NCBI RefSeq assembly: GCF_036687315.1
Contig: NZ_CP144683.1
Span: forward strand, 1,488,001-1,552,000
Length of the DNA stretch: 64,000 nt
Direction: 5' to 3'
Origin: Sphingopyxis sp. TUF1
GTDB lineage: Bacteria; Pseudomonadota; Alphaproteobacteria; Sphingomonadales; Sphingomonadaceae
Both the position numbers and the translations under genes were made by a program. Of the stretch, positions 44,505-55,356 are shown one piece after another. The first letter of the stretch is position 1, and each line of letters starts with the position of its first letter. The notes beneath the pieces were generated by a model that did no database searches, was not told where the DNA came from, and was given only the letters and a program-made list of their open reading frames with translations.

Positions 44505-46175
44505 CTATCCCGTCCGGAACCCATGCGTGATCGGATAGCGCCGGTCGCGCCCGAAATTGCGCGTCGACAATTTGACCCCCGGGGGCGCCTGGCGGCGCTT
44601 ATATTCGGCGATCGCGAGCAGGCGCTCGATCCGCGCCACCGTGTCGCGGTCGAAACCGTGGCGCGCCACGACATCGTCGACGCTCGCCTCTTCCTCGACG
44701 AGCATATGCAGCATCCGGTCGAGATCTTCGTACGGCGGCAGGCTGTCCTGATCTTTCTGGTCGGGGCGCAGCTCGGCGCTCGGCGGCTTGGTGATGATGG
44801 TATCGGGCATCACCGGCGTCACCGGGTTGCGCGACAGCCGCGGCACATTGTCATTGCGCCACTTAGCGAGCGCAAAGACCGTCATCTTATAAGCGTCCTT
44901 CAGCGGATTATAGCCGCCGGCCATGTCGCCATAGATGGTCGCATAACCGACGCTCATCTCGCTCTTGTTGCCTGTGGTCAGCAGCATCGGGCCGAATTTG
45001 TTACTCAGCGCCATCAGCGTCACGCCGCGGATGCGCGACTGGACATTTTCCTCGGTCGTATCGACGGCGCGGTCGGCGAAGCTGCCCTCCAGCATTGCGT
45101 CGAACGCCTCGACCGCGGGGGCGATCGGGATGGTGTCGAGACGGCAGCCGATCATCTCGGCGCACCCCCCGGCATCGGCCAGGCTTTCGTGACTGGTGAA
45201 GCGGCTCGGCAACATCACGCACCAGACCTTGTCCGGCCCGAGCGCGTCGGCGGCAATCGCCGCACAGATCGCCGAATCGATCCCGCCCGACAGGCCGAGC
45301 ACGACGCCGGGGAAGCGGTTGCGCTCGACATAGTCGCGCAGGGACAGGATCATCGCGCTATAGATGTCGGCGGGATGCGCCTCCCATTCGGCGATCGCGC
45401 CCGCGTCGCAGCGCCAGCCCGCAACGTCTTTCTTCCAACGCGTGACCCGCTCCTCGGCGTCCCAGTCGATCAGGCGATGCGCCGCTCCGCCGTCGCCGTT
45501 CAGCACGAACGAACAACCGTCAAACACCAGCTCATCCTGCCCGCCGATGCGGTTGAGGAAGATCAGCGGCAGGCCGGTTTCGGCTACGCGCGCGGCGAAC
45601 ACCTGCGAGAGGCGCCGCTCATCCTTGTCGATCTCATAGGGACTGCCGTTGACCGAGATCAGCAGTTCAGCGCCCTCAGCGGCGAGATGCTGGCACACCG
45701 TCGGCAGCCAGCCATCCTCGCAGATCGGCAGGCCCAGCTTCACCCCACGCCATTCGACGATATCGGGCAGCGGGCCGGGCGCGAACACGCGCTTTTCGTC
45801 GAAGGTGCCGTAATTGGGCAGTTCGTGCTTGCGCCGCGTCGCGACCACGCGGCCGCCGTCAAGCAGCGCGACGATATTATAGAGCAGACCGTCGGCGCCG
45901 CGCTCCACCGATCCCACCAGCATCGCCGGGCCGCCGTCGGCGGTGTCGGCGGCGAGTTCCGCGAGCAGCGCCGCGGCCCGCTCCGCCAGCGCGGGTTTCA
46001 GCACCAGATCTTCGGGCGGGTAGCCGATCAGTTGCAGCTCGGGATAAAGGATCAGGTCGGCTTGCGCGTGCCGCGCGCGAACCGCACGCATCGCGTCGGC
46101 ATTGGCGGCCAGATCGCCGACCGCCTGGGTCATCTGGGAAAGGACGATGGTCAGCGTTGCAGCGGCGTCGGTCAT
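44505..46175 (-). CDS. nadE: Glutamine-dependent NAD+ synthetase
   Basis: 556 residues from ATG 46175. The N-terminal nitrilase-type amidase has its triad in YPELQLIGYPPED (Glu), KHELPNYGTFDEKR (Lys) and LGLPICEDGW (Cys). The C-terminal synthetase has the P-loop LGLSGGIDSA. It amidates nicotinic acid adenine dinucleotide to NAD+ using glutamine ammonia and ATP. The open frame continues to 46247 without a conserved start. Confidence 0.96.
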   Translation of the reverse strand: MTDAAATLTIVLSQMTQAVGDLAANADAMRAVRARHAQADLILYPELQLIGYPPEDLVLKPALAERAAALLAELAADTADGGPAMLVGSVERGADGLLYNIVALLDGGRVVATRRKHELPNYGTFDEKRVFAPGPLPDIVEWRGVKLGLPICEDGWLPTVCQHLAAEGAELLISVNGSPYEIDKDERRLSQVFAARVAETGLPLIFLNRIGGQDELVFDGCSFVLNGDGGAAHRLIDWDAEERVTRWKKDVAGWRCDAGAIAEWEAHPADIYSAMILSLRDYVERNRFPGVVLGLSGGIDSAICAAIAADALGPDKVWCVMLPSRFTSHESLADAGGCAEMIGCRLDTIPIAPAVEAFDAMLEGSFADRAVDTTEENVQSRIRGVTLMALSNKFGPMLLTTGNKSEMSVGYATIYGDMAGGYNPLKDAYKMTVFALAKWRNDNVPRLSRNPVTPVMPDTIITKPPSAELRPDQKDQDSLPPYEDLDRMLHMLVEEEASVDDVVARHGFDRDTVARIERLLAIAEYKRRQAPPGVKLSTRNFGRDRRYPITHGFRTG

Positions 46176-46354
46176 GGGGGCGAGACTTAGCCGCGGCGTA
46201 GGCGATTGCAACGACCAAGCAGTTAGGGAGGGCGACCACGCGGTCAAATGCGCCGCGGACGGGGACCGACCGACTCCTTTAACCCCTTCCCCTTATGGCC
46301 ATCGCTGGCTAAGGGGCGCGCAATCCCATCCGCCGCGAAAGGGCTCTGCACGCC

Positions 46355-47290
46355 ATGAAACTTATCTCCGGCAACAGCAACCTGCCGCTGGCCCGCGCGA
46401 TCGCCGATTATCTCGAGCTGCCGCTGACCGACACCAGCGTGCGCCGCTTCGCCGACGAGGAAGTTTTCGTCGAAATTCATGAAAATGTCCGCGGGCAGGA
46501 TGTTTTCGTCGTCCAGCCGACCAATTTCCCCGCGAACGACAATCTGATGGAATTGCTCATCATCAACGACGCGCTGCGCCGCGCGTCGGCCAAGCGCATC
46601 ACCGCGGTCGTTCCCTATTTCGGCTACGCCCGCCAGGACCGCAAACCCGGCCCGCGCACGCCGATCTCGGCCAAGCTCGTCGCGAACCTCATCACCACCT
46701 CGGGCGCCGACCGCGTGCTCGCGATCGACCTGCACGCCGGGCAGATCCAGGGATTTTTCGACATTCCGACCGACAATCTCTATGCCGCGCCGGTGATGAG
46801 CGCCGACATCCAGGCGCGTTTCGGGGACAAGAATCTGATGGTCGTCTCGCCCGACGTCGGCGGCGTCGTCCGCGCCCGCGCGCTCGCCAAGCGCCTCGAC
46901 AACGCCCCGCTCGCCATCGTCGACAAAAGGCGTGAGCGCGCCGGCGAATCGGAAGTGATGAATATCATCGGCGATGTGTCGGGCCGCTTCTGCATCCTCA
47001 TCGACGACATCGTGGACTCTGCCGGCACCCTATGCAACGCCGCCTCCGCGCTGAAGTCCGCGGGCGCCGAGGGCGTCGTCGCCTATTGCACCCACGGCGT
47101 GCTGTCGGGCGGTGCGGTGGCGCGCGTCGATGCGAGCGAACTCACCGAGCTGGTCATCACCGATTCGATCCAGCCGACCGACGCGGTGAACGACAGCGGC
47201 AAGGTCCGCACGCTGACCGTCGCGCCGCTGCTGGGCGAAGCAATCAAGCGCATCGCCGACGAAACAAGTGTTTCCTCACTCTTCGACTAG
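46355..47290 (+). CDS. prs: Ribose-phosphate pyrophosphokinase
   Basis: 311 residues. It starts [20 protein letters not shown], with the flexible loop [19 protein letters not shown] and the PRPP-binding loop [14 protein letters not shown]. It makes PRPP from ribose 5-phosphate and ATP for nucleotide, His, Trp and NAD synthesis. It is divergent from nadE, whose pathway uses PRPP, and hisN lies downstream. Confidence 0.97.
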   Translation: MKLISGNSNLPLARAIADYLELPLTDTSVRRFADEEVFVEIHENVRGQDVFVVQPTNFPANDNLMELLIINDALRRASAKRITAVVPYFGYARQDRKPGPRTPISAKLVANLITTSGADRVLAIDLHAGQIQGFFDIPTDNLYAAPVMSADIQARFGDKNLMVVSPDVGGVVRARALAKRLDNAPLAIVDKRRERAGESEVMNIIGDVSGRFCILIDDIVDSAGTLCNAASALKSAGAEGVVAYCTHGVLSGGAVARVDASELTELVITDSIQPTDAVNDSGKVRTLTVAPLLGEAIKRIADETSVSSLFD

Positions 47291-47479
47291 CGCGGAGGGA
47301 CACGGACCGATCGCCTGCGCAAGGGCAGCGAGTGCCCGATGTTGTTTCTTGACGCGACGCGCGGCGCCCGGCGCCGATGGTGCTCGTCGTCCTCGGAGTT
47401 TGGAAACCGCGCGAAAGTGCGCCGCTACCGCATCCGCAAGGCGGCCGCGCGCCAAGCGAATGAACAAGGAACAGGGAAA

Positions 47480-48388
47480 ATGACGACAGACAAGCGCGTG
47501 GTTTTCGATTTTGCCGTCGAATTTGCCAACGGTGGCGGGGTGCAGGGCCAGGGGTTCAGGCTGGACATCGACGGCGATGAGATCGACGACGACGCGCTGG
47601 CCGCCTATATCGTTCGCGACCTTCGGCTGCTGATGGTCGCAAACGTCGTCATCACAAACAAGCGCATTATCGCCGAACCCCACAAGCGCGGAGAACCGGC
47701 TGCCCGCGGACCGGCAAAATGCAGAGACGAAACGGCCTTCCGCGACCTCAGCCATGTGATCGAGCACGGCACGGTCACCTATAAGGGTTTGCCCGCACCG
47801 CTCATCTGCGACCATCTTTCACGCGAGGCGTCGCGCGCCATCTATGCCGAGGGGACCGAATTTCAGATCGGTACGATCGAAATGGTCGGAAACACCGGCA
47901 CCTATGTCGACACACCCTTTCATCGTTATGCCGATGGCGCCGATACCGCCGAAATCGGGCTGGATCGGCTGGCCGGGCTGCCGGGCATCGTCGTTCGGGT
48001 CACGGGGATGGCTGGCCGCGCCATCGATTGGCATCATTTTGCGGCGGAGGATGTGGTGGGCCGCGCGGTTCTGGTCCAGACCGGCTGGGATCGCCATTGG
48101 GCCAGCGATGCCTATTTCGAGGGCCACCCCTTTCTGACGGCCAAGGCCGCGGAATATCTGCGCAACCACGGCGCGTTGCTCGTCGGCATCGATTCACTCA
48201 ACATCGACGATACCAGCGGCGGCGAGCGGCCGGTGCACAGCATCTTGCTGGCGGCCGGAATCCCGATCGTCGAGCATCTGACCCGGCTCGAAACATTGCC
48301 GGTCAGCGGCTTCCGCTTCACCGCCGCACCGCCGAAGATACGCGGCATGGGGACATTTCCCGTCCGTGCCCACGCCTGGCTTGATTGA
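47480..48388 (+). CDS. Cyclase family protein with extra N-terminal domain and altered metal motif
   Basis: 302 residues from ATG 47480, after ACAGGGA. Residues about 85-300 follow the PF04199 cyclase/kynurenine-formamidase fold (FRDLSHVIEHGTVTYKGLPA, then VLVQTGWDRHW). The usual HxGTHxDxPxH metal motif reads NTGTYVDTPFH (residues 138-148): the first two His are Asn and Tyr. Residues 1-70 (including EFANGGGVQGQGFRLDIDGD) form a separate small domain ending KRIIAEPHKR, which I do not recognise. The substrate is unknown. Confidence 0.8.
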   Translation: MTTDKRVVFDFAVEFANGGGVQGQGFRLDIDGDEIDDDALAAYIVRDLRLLMVANVVITNKRIIAEPHKRGEPAARGPAKCRDETAFRDLSHVIEHGTVTYKGLPAPLICDHLSREASRAIYAEGTEFQIGTIEMVGNTGTYVDTPFHRYADGADTAEIGLDRLAGLPGIVVRVTGMAGRAIDWHHFAAEDVVGRAVLVQTGWDRHWASDAYFEGHPFLTAKAAEYLRNHGALLVGIDSLNIDDTSGGERPVHSILLAAGIPIVEHLTRLETLPVSGFRFTAAPPKIRGMGTFPVRAHAWLD

Positions 48389-48443
48389 CGCGGCGATACG
48401 GCCGGGGGTGGCAGAGCCGTCGGAGCTGGGCTAGCGGGAGGAC

Positions 48444-49226
48444 ATGTCGCTCTACGATGATCTCGCCCTCGCCAACCGGCTGGCCGACGCCGCCGGCCAA
48501 GCCATCCGCCCTTTATTCCGCAGCGCATTCGCCCACGAGGCGAAGGGCGATGCATCCCCGGTGACCGACGCCGATCGCGCCGCCGAAGCGGCCATGCGCA
48601 AGCTGATCGACGCCGAAGCGCCGCGCGACGGCATTATCGGCGAGGAATATGGGGCCGACCGTCCCCAAGCGAGCCGCCAATGGGTGCTCGATCCGATCGA
48701 CGGCACGGTAAGCTTCATGGCCGGTCGCCCGATTTTCGGGACGTTGATCGCATTGCTGCAAGACGGCTGGCCGGTGCTCGGCATCATCGATCAGCCAGTC
48801 GCGGGCGAACGCTGGGTAGGGGCGATGGGACATCCGACGCGCTTCAACGGCACGGTCGTCACAACGCGCACCTGCCGAAACCTGTCCGACGCCGTGCTGG
48901 CGACCACCGGGCCGCAATATTTCAGCGACCATGACGGCGAGCATTTCATGGCGCTCGCCGCGCAGACATCGCACAAACGGATGGTCTTTGGCGGCGATTG
49001 TTATAATTATGGCTTGCTCAGCAGCGGCCATATCGATCTGGTCGTCGAAGCAGGGCTGAAACTGCATGACTTTGCCGCACTCGTCCCGGTTGTCGAGGGC
49101 GCCGGCGGGACAATGTGCGACTGGAACGGCGATCCGCTGAATGCCGAAAGCACGGGGCATGTCATCGCGCTCGGCGACCCGGCGCGGCTCGAGGATGTTA
49201 TCGAAGGGCTTGCCTGCCACCATTAA
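48444..49226 (+). CDS. hisN: Histidinol-phosphatase (inositol monophosphatase family)
   Basis: 260 residues. IMPase motifs are EEYGAD (metal Glu), WVLDPIDGTVSFMAGRPIFG and the distal VVEAGLKLHDFAALVPVVEG. This subgroup is annotated HisN in alphaproteobacteria, which removes the phosphate from histidinol phosphate. An inositol-1-phosphatase role is the alternative. It lies 55 bases after the cyclase gene. Confidence 0.83.
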   Translation: MSLYDDLALANRLADAAGQAIRPLFRSAFAHEAKGDASPVTDADRAAEAAMRKLIDAEAPRDGIIGEEYGADRPQASRQWVLDPIDGTVSFMAGRPIFGTLIALLQDGWPVLGIIDQPVAGERWVGAMGHPTRFNGTVVTTRTCRNLSDAVLATTGPQYFSDHDGEHFMALAAQTSHKRMVFGGDCYNYGLLSSGHIDLVVEAGLKLHDFAALVPVVEGAGGTMCDWNGDPLNAESTGHVIALGDPARLEDVIEGLACHH

Positions 49227-49235
49227 GAGGAGAGA

Positions 49236-49592
49236 ATGGATATGGCTTATGAGGGTAGCTGTCATTGCGGCGCAGTGACCTATACGGTCGACGGCGACAT
49301 TCCCGATACGGCGATGAGCTGCAATTGCTCGCACTGCCGGCGCAAGGGTTTCCTGCTCACCTTCGTGCCCATTGACCAGTTCCGGCTGGAAAGCGGTGCC
49401 GAGATGCTGATATCCTATAAGTTCAACAAGCATAATATCGACCATCAGTTCTGCGCGACCTGCGGCTGCCAGAGCTTTTCGGTTGGAACGGGTCCCGACG
49501 GATCGAAAATGGCAGCGGTGAACCTGCGCTGCGTTCCCGACGCCGATCTTGATGCGCTGAATATCCAGAAGGTCGATGGCGCAAGCTTGTGA
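49236..49592 (+). CDS. GFA family (CENP-V/GFA domain) zinc protein
   Basis: 118 residues. Zinc-binding cysteines occur in GSCHCGAVTY, MSCNCSHCRRKGF and FCATCGCQSF, the GFA pattern. The family includes glutathione-dependent formaldehyde-activating proteins, but most members are uncharacterised. ATG 49236 is preceded by AAGAGGAGAG; ATG 49242 is also possible. It lies nine bases after hisN and is probably co-transcribed. Confidence 0.87.
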   Translation: MDMAYEGSCHCGAVTYTVDGDIPDTAMSCNCSHCRRKGFLLTFVPIDQFRLESGAEMLISYKFNKHNIDHQFCATCGCQSFSVGTGPDGSKMAAVNLRCVPDADLDALNIQKVDGASL

Positions 49593-49708
49593 TCGCCGAA
49601 TCGCTTGCATTTCCGGGTGAATCCACCTAAGCGCCCCGCTTCCGATTGTGTCGGCTGGCTGAAAGGGCTGCCAGGCCGATACGCAAACGGACTTCAAAGG
49701 AGACCAAA

Positions 49709-49912
49709 ATGCCCAAGCTGAAGACCAAGAGCGGTGTGAAGAAACGCTTCAAATTCACCGCGTCGGGTAAGGTGAAGCACGGCGTTGCCGGCAAGCGCCA
49801 CCGCCTGATTTCGCACAATTCCAAATATATCCGCACCAACCGCGGCACGAGCGTGCTCAGCGATTCGGACGCGGCCCATGTGCGCCTCTGGGCGCCCTAT
49901 GGCCTGAAGTAA
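49709..49912 (+). CDS. rpmI: 50S ribosomal protein L35
   Basis: 67 residues, [20 protein letters not shown] at the N-terminus and a tail [12 protein letters not shown] 49709 has AAAGGAGA nine bases upstream; an upstream frame to 49646 is not conserved. It forms an operon with rplT, 12 bases apart. Confidence 0.96.
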   Translation: MPKLKTKSGVKKRFKFTASGKVKHGVAGKRHRLISHNSKYIRTNRGTSVLSDSDAAHVRLWAPYGLK

Positions 49913-49924
49913 GGAGCGCTAGAC

Positions 49925-50290
49925 ATGTCACGCATCAAACGCGGCGTCACAACGCGCGCCAAGCACAAGCGCGTATTGGAGCAGGCGAAGGGCTATTACG
50001 GCCGTCGCAAGAATACGATCCGCATCGCCAAGCAGGCCGTCGAAAAGGCCGGCCAATATGCTTACCGCGACCGCAAGGTGAAGAAGCGCAGCTTCCGCGC
50101 TCTGTGGATCCAGCGCATCAACGCCGCGGTCCGCGCCGAAGGCCTCACCTACTCGCAGTTCATGCACGGCGTGAAGCTGGCCGGTATCGAACTCGACCGC
50201 AAGGTCATGGCCGACCTCGCGATGAACGAAGGCGGTGTGTTCACCGCGATCATCGCGCAGGCGAAAGCGGCGCTGCCCAAGGCAGCCTGA
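49925..50290 (+). CDS. rplT: 50S ribosomal protein L20
   Basis: 121 residues, [20 protein letters not shown] at the start, then [21 protein letters not shown]20 binds 23S rRNA early in assembly and in many bacteria represses its own operon. A strong terminator follows at 50318. infC is not adjacent in this window. Confidence 0.97.
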   Translation: MSRIKRGVTTRAKHKRVLEQAKGYYGRRKNTIRIAKQAVEKAGQYAYRDRKVKKRSFRALWIQRINAAVRAEGLTYSQFMHGVKLAGIELDRKVMADLAMNEGGVFTAIIAQAKAALPKAA

Positions 50291-50317
50291 CGCCGAACGC
50301 CCGAACGAATGAAACAA

Positions 50318-50348
50318 GGGCGGCCCCCTCCGCGGGGCCGCCCTTTTT
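50318..50348 (+). terminator. Terminator after rpmI-rplT
   Basis: GGGCGGCCCC (50318-50327) pairs with GGGGCCGCCC (50334-50343) across a six-base loop and is followed by TTTTT. It is a clear intrinsic terminator for the ribosomal protein operon. Confidence 0.92.
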
Positions 50349-50727
50349 CTTTGCCCGGCGGCATGGAAGATCAGCGCGGGCTGGTAAAAGGGGTCGCCGA
50401 GCAAAAGGAAGAGGCGGCGCAAAGCTCGCGCTCCACGCCGCCCCCGACAATGGTTCCAGTGGGAAACCATCGCCCCCGTCCGCACCGAATAGCCATGGGT
50501 CGCAGAAAGCTGACGGCCGGAACGAAGCTCGGAAATTCAGTCGCTTGTGTCGGGTCCCGCCATGACCCCTTACATGGCGCCGCTCCGCAAATCCCCTTGC
50601 TGCCCTGCCTCCACAGCAGATGGCGCAATTATGGCGCAGCCGGTGCGCATAAAATTGTAAGAACCCGTCACAAATCGACGGTCTTGCATTGTTTTTTATG
50701 CTTTTTTGTGCACTAGGATGGGACATC
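50349..50727. other. Intergenic region without a recognisable gene
   Basis: About 380 bases between the rplT terminator and the AraC-type gene. Open frames exist on both strands but lack ribosome binding sites and conserved features. It has small inverted repeats (TGGTTCCAGTGGGAAACCA at about 50454-50472). The last 50 bases are T-rich and probably hold the promoter of the regulator. Confidence 0.5.
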
Positions 50728-51630
50728 ATGCCGCACCGCGATGCATCCGAACCTCTCCCGCCGGGCACGCAGGTCACCACGCGTTTTTTCCCACCCTCGG
50801 ATCGACTGGCGCCTTATGTCAGTGCCATCTATCTCACCGAGGTCACGCTGAGCGGTACCGCACGGATCGAAGATTATCTGCATCCCGAATGGGCCAATAT
50901 GCGACTCATCGAAGGCGAGGCGCCGCGCGTCGCGATTGGCGAGGAGCCGCTGGCTGACGCGCCCCGCTTCATCGTGACCGGGCCGACAAGCCGCGCCAGC
51001 TATTTCGCTGCGGGAGCGATGCGCGTCTGGGGCATTGGTATCCTCCCTGTCGGCTGGGCAAAGCTGATGCCGATCCCCGCCGATGCGCTGGCCGATACCT
51101 ATTGCGACGGCCGCGCGCACCCGGCCTTTTCGGCCTTCGCTCCGCTTGCCGATGCCTTGCCGCAGATCGACGATGCCGAGGTCGCAGCCGCCTCGATCGA
51201 CTCCCATTTCTGCGCGCTGCTGGCGTCGGCGCCGCCGGACGATCCGGGCATTCTGGCGGCGCATCGCGCGTTGATCGACGACGAAGCGGCGAGCGTTGCC
51301 GATCTGTCGGCGCGGCTCGGCCTGTCCGAACGGTCGGTCGAGCGCCTGAGCCGGCGCGCCTTTGGCTTTACGCCCAAACTGCTGCTCCGCCGCCAGCGCT
51401 TCCTGCGCTCGCTGGGGCGCTTCATGCTCGACCCGTCGATGGCGTGGATCGACACGATGGATCATCATTATTACGATCAGGCGCAATTCACCCGGGATTT
51501 TCAGCGTTTCATGGGCATGAGTCCGCGCGATTATGCCACGCGTCCGAAGCCGATCATGGGCGCTGCCGCGGTCGCGCGCGCCGCGGCCGCGGGGGCGCCG
51601 GTCCAGGGGCTGCACCGGCCCGCCGGATAA
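50728..51630 (+). CDS. AraC family transcriptional regulator
   Basis: 300 residues from ATG 50728, with AGGATGGG upstream. The C-terminal AraC HTH pair is seen in [20 protein letters not shown] and in [20 protein letters not shown], around residues 190-270. The N-terminal 180 residues resemble the DUF6597-type sensor domain of this group. The ligand and targets are unknown. It stands alone before pheS. Confidence 0.85.
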   Translation: MPHRDASEPLPPGTQVTTRFFPPSDRLAPYVSAIYLTEVTLSGTARIEDYLHPEWANMRLIEGEAPRVAIGEEPLADAPRFIVTGPTSRASYFAAGAMRVWGIGILPVGWAKLMPIPADALADTYCDGRAHPAFSAFAPLADALPQIDDAEVAAASIDSHFCALLASAPPDDPGILAAHRALIDDEAASVADLSARLGLSERSVERLSRRAFGFTPKLLLRRQRFLRSLGRFMLDPSMAWIDTMDHHYYDQAQFTRDFQRFMGMSPRDYATRPKPIMGAAAVARAAAAGAPVQGLHRPAG

Positions 51631-51766
51631 GTCGCGCCTGCCATCTGGCTTGACCCGCGCCGCAGCTTCGGTGCAAGCGGCTGGCGACGGACGCGCGGGC
51701 AGCCGCCTATCCTTGCAATCGACACTTGATGCGGCCGACAGCGTGAGCGCCGCCGGAACGGGACGA

Positions 51767-52870
51767 ATGATGAAGAGCGATATCGAGGCCATCGAAGCGC
51801 AGCTGTTGCGCGACATCGAAGCTGCGGCCGATGCCGGAGCGGTCGAGGCCGTGCGCGTCGCAGCGCTCGGCAAGGCGGGCAGCATCACCGCGCTCCTGAA
51901 GACGCTGGGCGGCATGAGCCCCGATGAGCGGCAGGCGAAAGGTCCCCTCATCCACGCGCTGCGCGAAAGCGTGACCGCGGCGCTCGCAGCGCGCAAGGCG
52001 GCGCTCGACGCCAACGAGCTCGAGGCGCGGCTGGCGGCCGAAGCGGTCGACATGACGCTGCCCGCCGACACGGCGCCGCGCGGCAGCGTGCATCCGGTTT
52101 CGCAGGTGATGGACGAACTCGCCGAAATCTTCGCCGACATGGGCTTCGCGGTGGCGACGGGGCCCGAGATCGAGGATGACTGGCACAATTTCACCGCGCT
52201 CAACATTCCCGAGACGCATCCGGCGCGGGCGATGCATGATACATTTTATTTTCCGGAAGTTGGCGAAGGTGCCGCGCAGCGGATGTTGCTGCGCACGCAT
52301 ACGTCGCCGGTGCAGATCCGCACGATGATGGAAAAAGCGCCGCCGATCAGGATCATAGCCCCCGGCCGCGTCTATCGCAGCGACAGCGACGCGACGCATA
52401 CGCCGATGTTTCATCAGGTCGAAGGTCTCGTCATCGACCGCGGCATCCATATGGGGCACCTGAAGTGGACGCTCGAGACCTTCCTGAAGGCCTATTTCGA
52501 GCGCGACGACATCGTGCTCCGCCTGCGTCCGAGCTATTTCCCCTTCACCGAACCCTCGGCCGAGGTCGATGTCGGCTATAAGCAGGAGAAAGGCCGCCGC
52601 ATCGTTGGCGGCAACGGCGACGACGCGGGTCATGCGTGGATGGAGCTGCTCGGCAGCGGGATGGTCAATCGCCGGGTGATCGCCAATTGCGGGCTCGATC
52701 CCGACGAGTGGCAGGGCTTTGCCTTCGGGGTCGGGGTCGATCGGCTCGCGATGCTCAAATATGGCATGGATGACCTCCGCGCCTTCTTCGATGGCGACCT
52801 GCGCTGGCTGGCGCATTATGGATTCAGCGCGCTGAGTGTGCCGACGCTGAGCGGGGGGATTTCGGCATGA
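51767..52870 (+). CDS. pheS: Phenylalanine--tRNA ligase alpha subunit
   Basis: 367 residues from ATG 51767 (or 51770). A coiled-coil N-terminus is followed by class II motifs: [19 protein letters not shown] (motif 2) and [11 protein letters not shown] (motif 3). With PheT it forms the heterotetramer that charges tRNA-Phe. The stop overlaps pheT (ATGA). The open frame reaches 51533 inside the regulator gene and is rejected. Confidence 0.97.
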   Translation: MMKSDIEAIEAQLLRDIEAAADAGAVEAVRVAALGKAGSITALLKTLGGMSPDERQAKGPLIHALRESVTAALAARKAALDANELEARLAAEAVDMTLPADTAPRGSVHPVSQVMDELAEIFADMGFAVATGPEIEDDWHNFTALNIPETHPARAMHDTFYFPEVGEGAAQRMLLRTHTSPVQIRTMMEKAPPIRIIAPGRVYRSDSDATHTPMFHQVEGLVIDRGIHMGHLKWTLETFLKAYFERDDIVLRLRPSYFPFTEPSAEVDVGYKQEKGRRIVGGNGDDAGHAWMELLGSGMVNRRVIANCGLDPDEWQGFAFGVGVDRLAMLKYGMDDLRAFFDGDLRWLAHYGFSALSVPTLSGGISA

Positions 52871-55254
52871 AGATCACCCTCGACTGGCTCCGCGAGCATC
52901 TGGACGGAGAATTCACCGTTGACGATGTGGTCGCCACACTCAACCGCATCGGCCACGAGGTCGAAGGCGTCGAGAATCCCGCCGACAAGCTCGCGGGCTT
53001 CCGCGTTGCCAAGGTGCTGACCGCCGAGAAACACCCGCAGGCCGATAAATTGCAGGTGCTGACCGTCGATAGCGGTGACGGCAAAGCGCCGCTGACCGTC
53101 GTGTGCGGCGCGCCCAATGCGCGCGCGGGGCTGGTCGGCGTGCTCGGCCTGCCCGGCGCGGTGGTGCCCGCGAACGGCATGGAGTTGAAGGTCGCCGCGG
53201 TGCGCGGGGTCGAATCGAACGGCATGATGTGCTCCTCGCGCGAACTGGAGCTGGGCGACGACCATGACGGGATCATCGAGCTTCCCGCCGATGCGCCGGT
53301 GGGCACCCCCTTTGCCGATTACAGCGGCGCGGGCGACCCGGTGATCGACATTTCGATCACCCCCAACCGGCAGGATTGCATGGGCGTGCGTGGGCTAGCG
53401 CGCGACCTAGCGGCCGCGGGGCTCGGCACGCTGAAACCGCTCGACGTGCCGACGATCATCGGCGAGGGTGCGCCCGCGACCGAAATCCGTACCGACGATC
53501 CCGAAGGCTGTCCCGCCTTTTACGGCCGTACGATAAGCGGCGTCGCCAACGGCACCGCGCCCGAATGGATGCGCCGCCGGCTGGAAGCGGTCGGGCAGCG
53601 CTCGATCTCGGCGCTCGTCGACATCAGCAATTATGTGATGTTCGACCTCGGCCGCCCCAGCCATATTTATGACCGCGCGAAACTGACCGGGCCACTCGTC
53701 GCGCGCCGCGCAAAGGCGGGCGAGACGGTCACCGCATTGAACGGCAAGGATTACACGCTCACCGACACGATGACGGTGATCGCCGACGAGCGCGGCGTCC
53801 ACGACATCGCGGGCATCATGGGCGGCGAGCATAGCGGGTGCAGCGAGACGACGAGCGACGTGCTGATCGAAGTCGCCTATTTCACCCCCGAGCGCATCGC
53901 GCTGACCGGACAGGCGCTGGGCCTGGCCAGCGATGCGCGCAGCCGTTTCGAGCGCGGGGTCGATCCGGCGTTCCTCGACGACGCGACCGCGATCGTCACC
54001 GCGCATGTGCTCGCGATCTGCGGCGGTACGCCGTCGGCGGTCACGCGCGCCGGGACGCCGCCCGCCGAGGTGAAGACGGTCGATTACGACCCCACGCTGT
54101 CGGCGACGCTGGGCGGCATCGCCATTGCGCCCGAGCGGCAGCAGCACATCCTGACCGCGCTGGGCTTCACCGTCATCGAACAGGGCGGCCGCTGGCAGGT
54201 CGCGGTGCCGAGCTGGCGCCGCGACATCGACGGCGCCCCCGATCTGGTCGAGGAAGTCACGCGCATCACCGGTTTCGATGCGATCGCGTCGGTGCCGCTG
54301 CCGCGCAGCGATGGCGTGGCGAAGCCCACCGCGACCCCCGAACAGATGCTCGAACGCCGTATGCGCCGCGCCGCGGCGGCGGCGGGTTTTCACGAAGCGG
54401 TGACGTGGAGCTTCATTTCCGAGCCGGAAGCCGCGCCCTTCGGCGGCGGCGACTGGTCGCTCGCGAACCCGATCAGCGAAGATCTGAAGGTCATGCGCCC
54501 CTCACTGCTCCCCGGCCTGCTCGCCGCGGCGGCGCGCAACCAGAACCGCGGCGCTGACAGCATCCGCCTGTTCGAAATCGGCCGCCGCTACCTGTCCGAT
54601 GCCGAGCATCCGACGCTGGCGGTGCTGATGGCGGGCGACAAGAACATGCGCGGATGGCAGGCGGGCAAGGCCGCGCCCTTCGATGCGTTCGATGCCAAGG
54701 CCGCGGCGCTGGCCTTGCTTGAAGCTGCGGGCGCGCCCGCCGACCGCTTGCAGGTGATGGAGGCGGTGAGCGAGGGCCAGATCTGGCACCCCGGCCAGTC
54801 GGCGACGCTGCGGCTCGGCCCCAAGGCGGTGCTCGCCGAATTTGGCGCGCTCCACCCCGCGCTGACGCGCCATTTCGACGTCGGCGGCCCGGCGATGGCG
54901 GTGCAGATCTTCCTCGATGCGATTCCCGCGAAGCGCGCGAGCGGCCCCGCACGCGCAGCGTTCGCGCCCCCCGCGCTGCAATCGGTGCGCCGCGACTTCG
55001 CCTTCCTCGCCCCGACGAGCCTGACCGCCGCCGACCTGGTCCGCGCGATCCGCGGCGCCGACAAGGCGAACATCGTCGGCGCCCGCCTGTTCGACCGCTT
55101 CACCGGCCAGGGCGTGCCCGAGGGTCAGGTGAGCCTGGCAGTCGAGGTCGAATTGCAGCCGGTGGAGAAAAGCTTCACCGACGCCGAGCTGAAGGCGATC
55201 GCCGACAAGGTGGTCGCGGCAGCGGCGAAGGTGGGGGCGGTGCTGCGGGGGTAG
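52867..55254 (+). CDS. pheT: Phenylalanine--tRNA ligase beta subunit
   Basis: 795 residues. Domains in order are an EMAP-like tRNA-binding domain (about residues 40-150, [12 protein letters not shown]), B3/B4 editing, B5, a catalytic-like core, and a C-terminal anticodon-binding FDX-ACB domain ending [11 protein letters not shown]. It is the non-catalytic partner of PheS and edits Tyr mischarging. The 3' end abuts the accessory interval described in the findings. Confidence 0.97.
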   Translation: MKITLDWLREHLDGEFTVDDVVATLNRIGHEVEGVENPADKLAGFRVAKVLTAEKHPQADKLQVLTVDSGDGKAPLTVVCGAPNARAGLVGVLGLPGAVVPANGMELKVAAVRGVESNGMMCSSRELELGDDHDGIIELPADAPVGTPFADYSGAGDPVIDISITPNRQDCMGVRGLARDLAAAGLGTLKPLDVPTIIGEGAPATEIRTDDPEGCPAFYGRTISGVANGTAPEWMRRRLEAVGQRSISALVDISNYVMFDLGRPSHIYDRAKLTGPLVARRAKAGETVTALNGKDYTLTDTMTVIADERGVHDIAGIMGGEHSGCSETTSDVLIEVAYFTPERIALTGQALGLASDARSRFERGVDPAFLDDATAIVTAHVLAICGGTPSAVTRAGTPPAEVKTVDYDPTLSATLGGIAIAPERQQHILTALGFTVIEQGGRWQVAVPSWRRDIDGAPDLVEEVTRITGFDAIASVPLPRSDGVAKPTATPEQMLERRMRRAAAAAGFHEAVTWSFISEPEAAPFGGGDWSLANPISEDLKVMRPSLLPGLLAAAARNQNRGADSIRLFEIGRRYLSDAEHPTLAVLMAGDKNMRGWQAGKAAPFDAFDAKAAALALLEAAGAPADRLQVMEAVSEGQIWHPGQSATLRLGPKAVLAEFGALHPALTRHFDVGGPAMAVQIFLDAIPAKRASGPARAAFAPPALQSVRRDFAFLAPTSLTAADLVRAIRGADKANIVGARLFDRFTGQGVPEGQVSLAVEVELQPVEKSFTDAELKAIADKVVAAAAKVGAVLRG

Positions 55255-55356
55255 AACAAGTGTTTTGAACGCTTTGTTCTTCGCCAAAGGTGACTGGACA
55301 AAGACGGCGTGACGAGCGAAGCCGCGTTTCCCGAATGGCTGGTTCAGGGAGGAAAA

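Noticed and set aside
50371..50628. 85-codon open frame on the minus strand between rplT and the AraC gene
   Set aside because: No start signal or homology; Cys/Arg-rich composition typical of a random frame in GC-rich DNA.
55254..55280. GAAC and GTTC motifs after pheT, considered as a LexA (SOS) site
   Set aside because: The two GAAC copies are nine bases apart rather than the seven expected for alphaproteobacterial LexA, and GAAC-N5-GTTC also misses the Gram-positive spacing.
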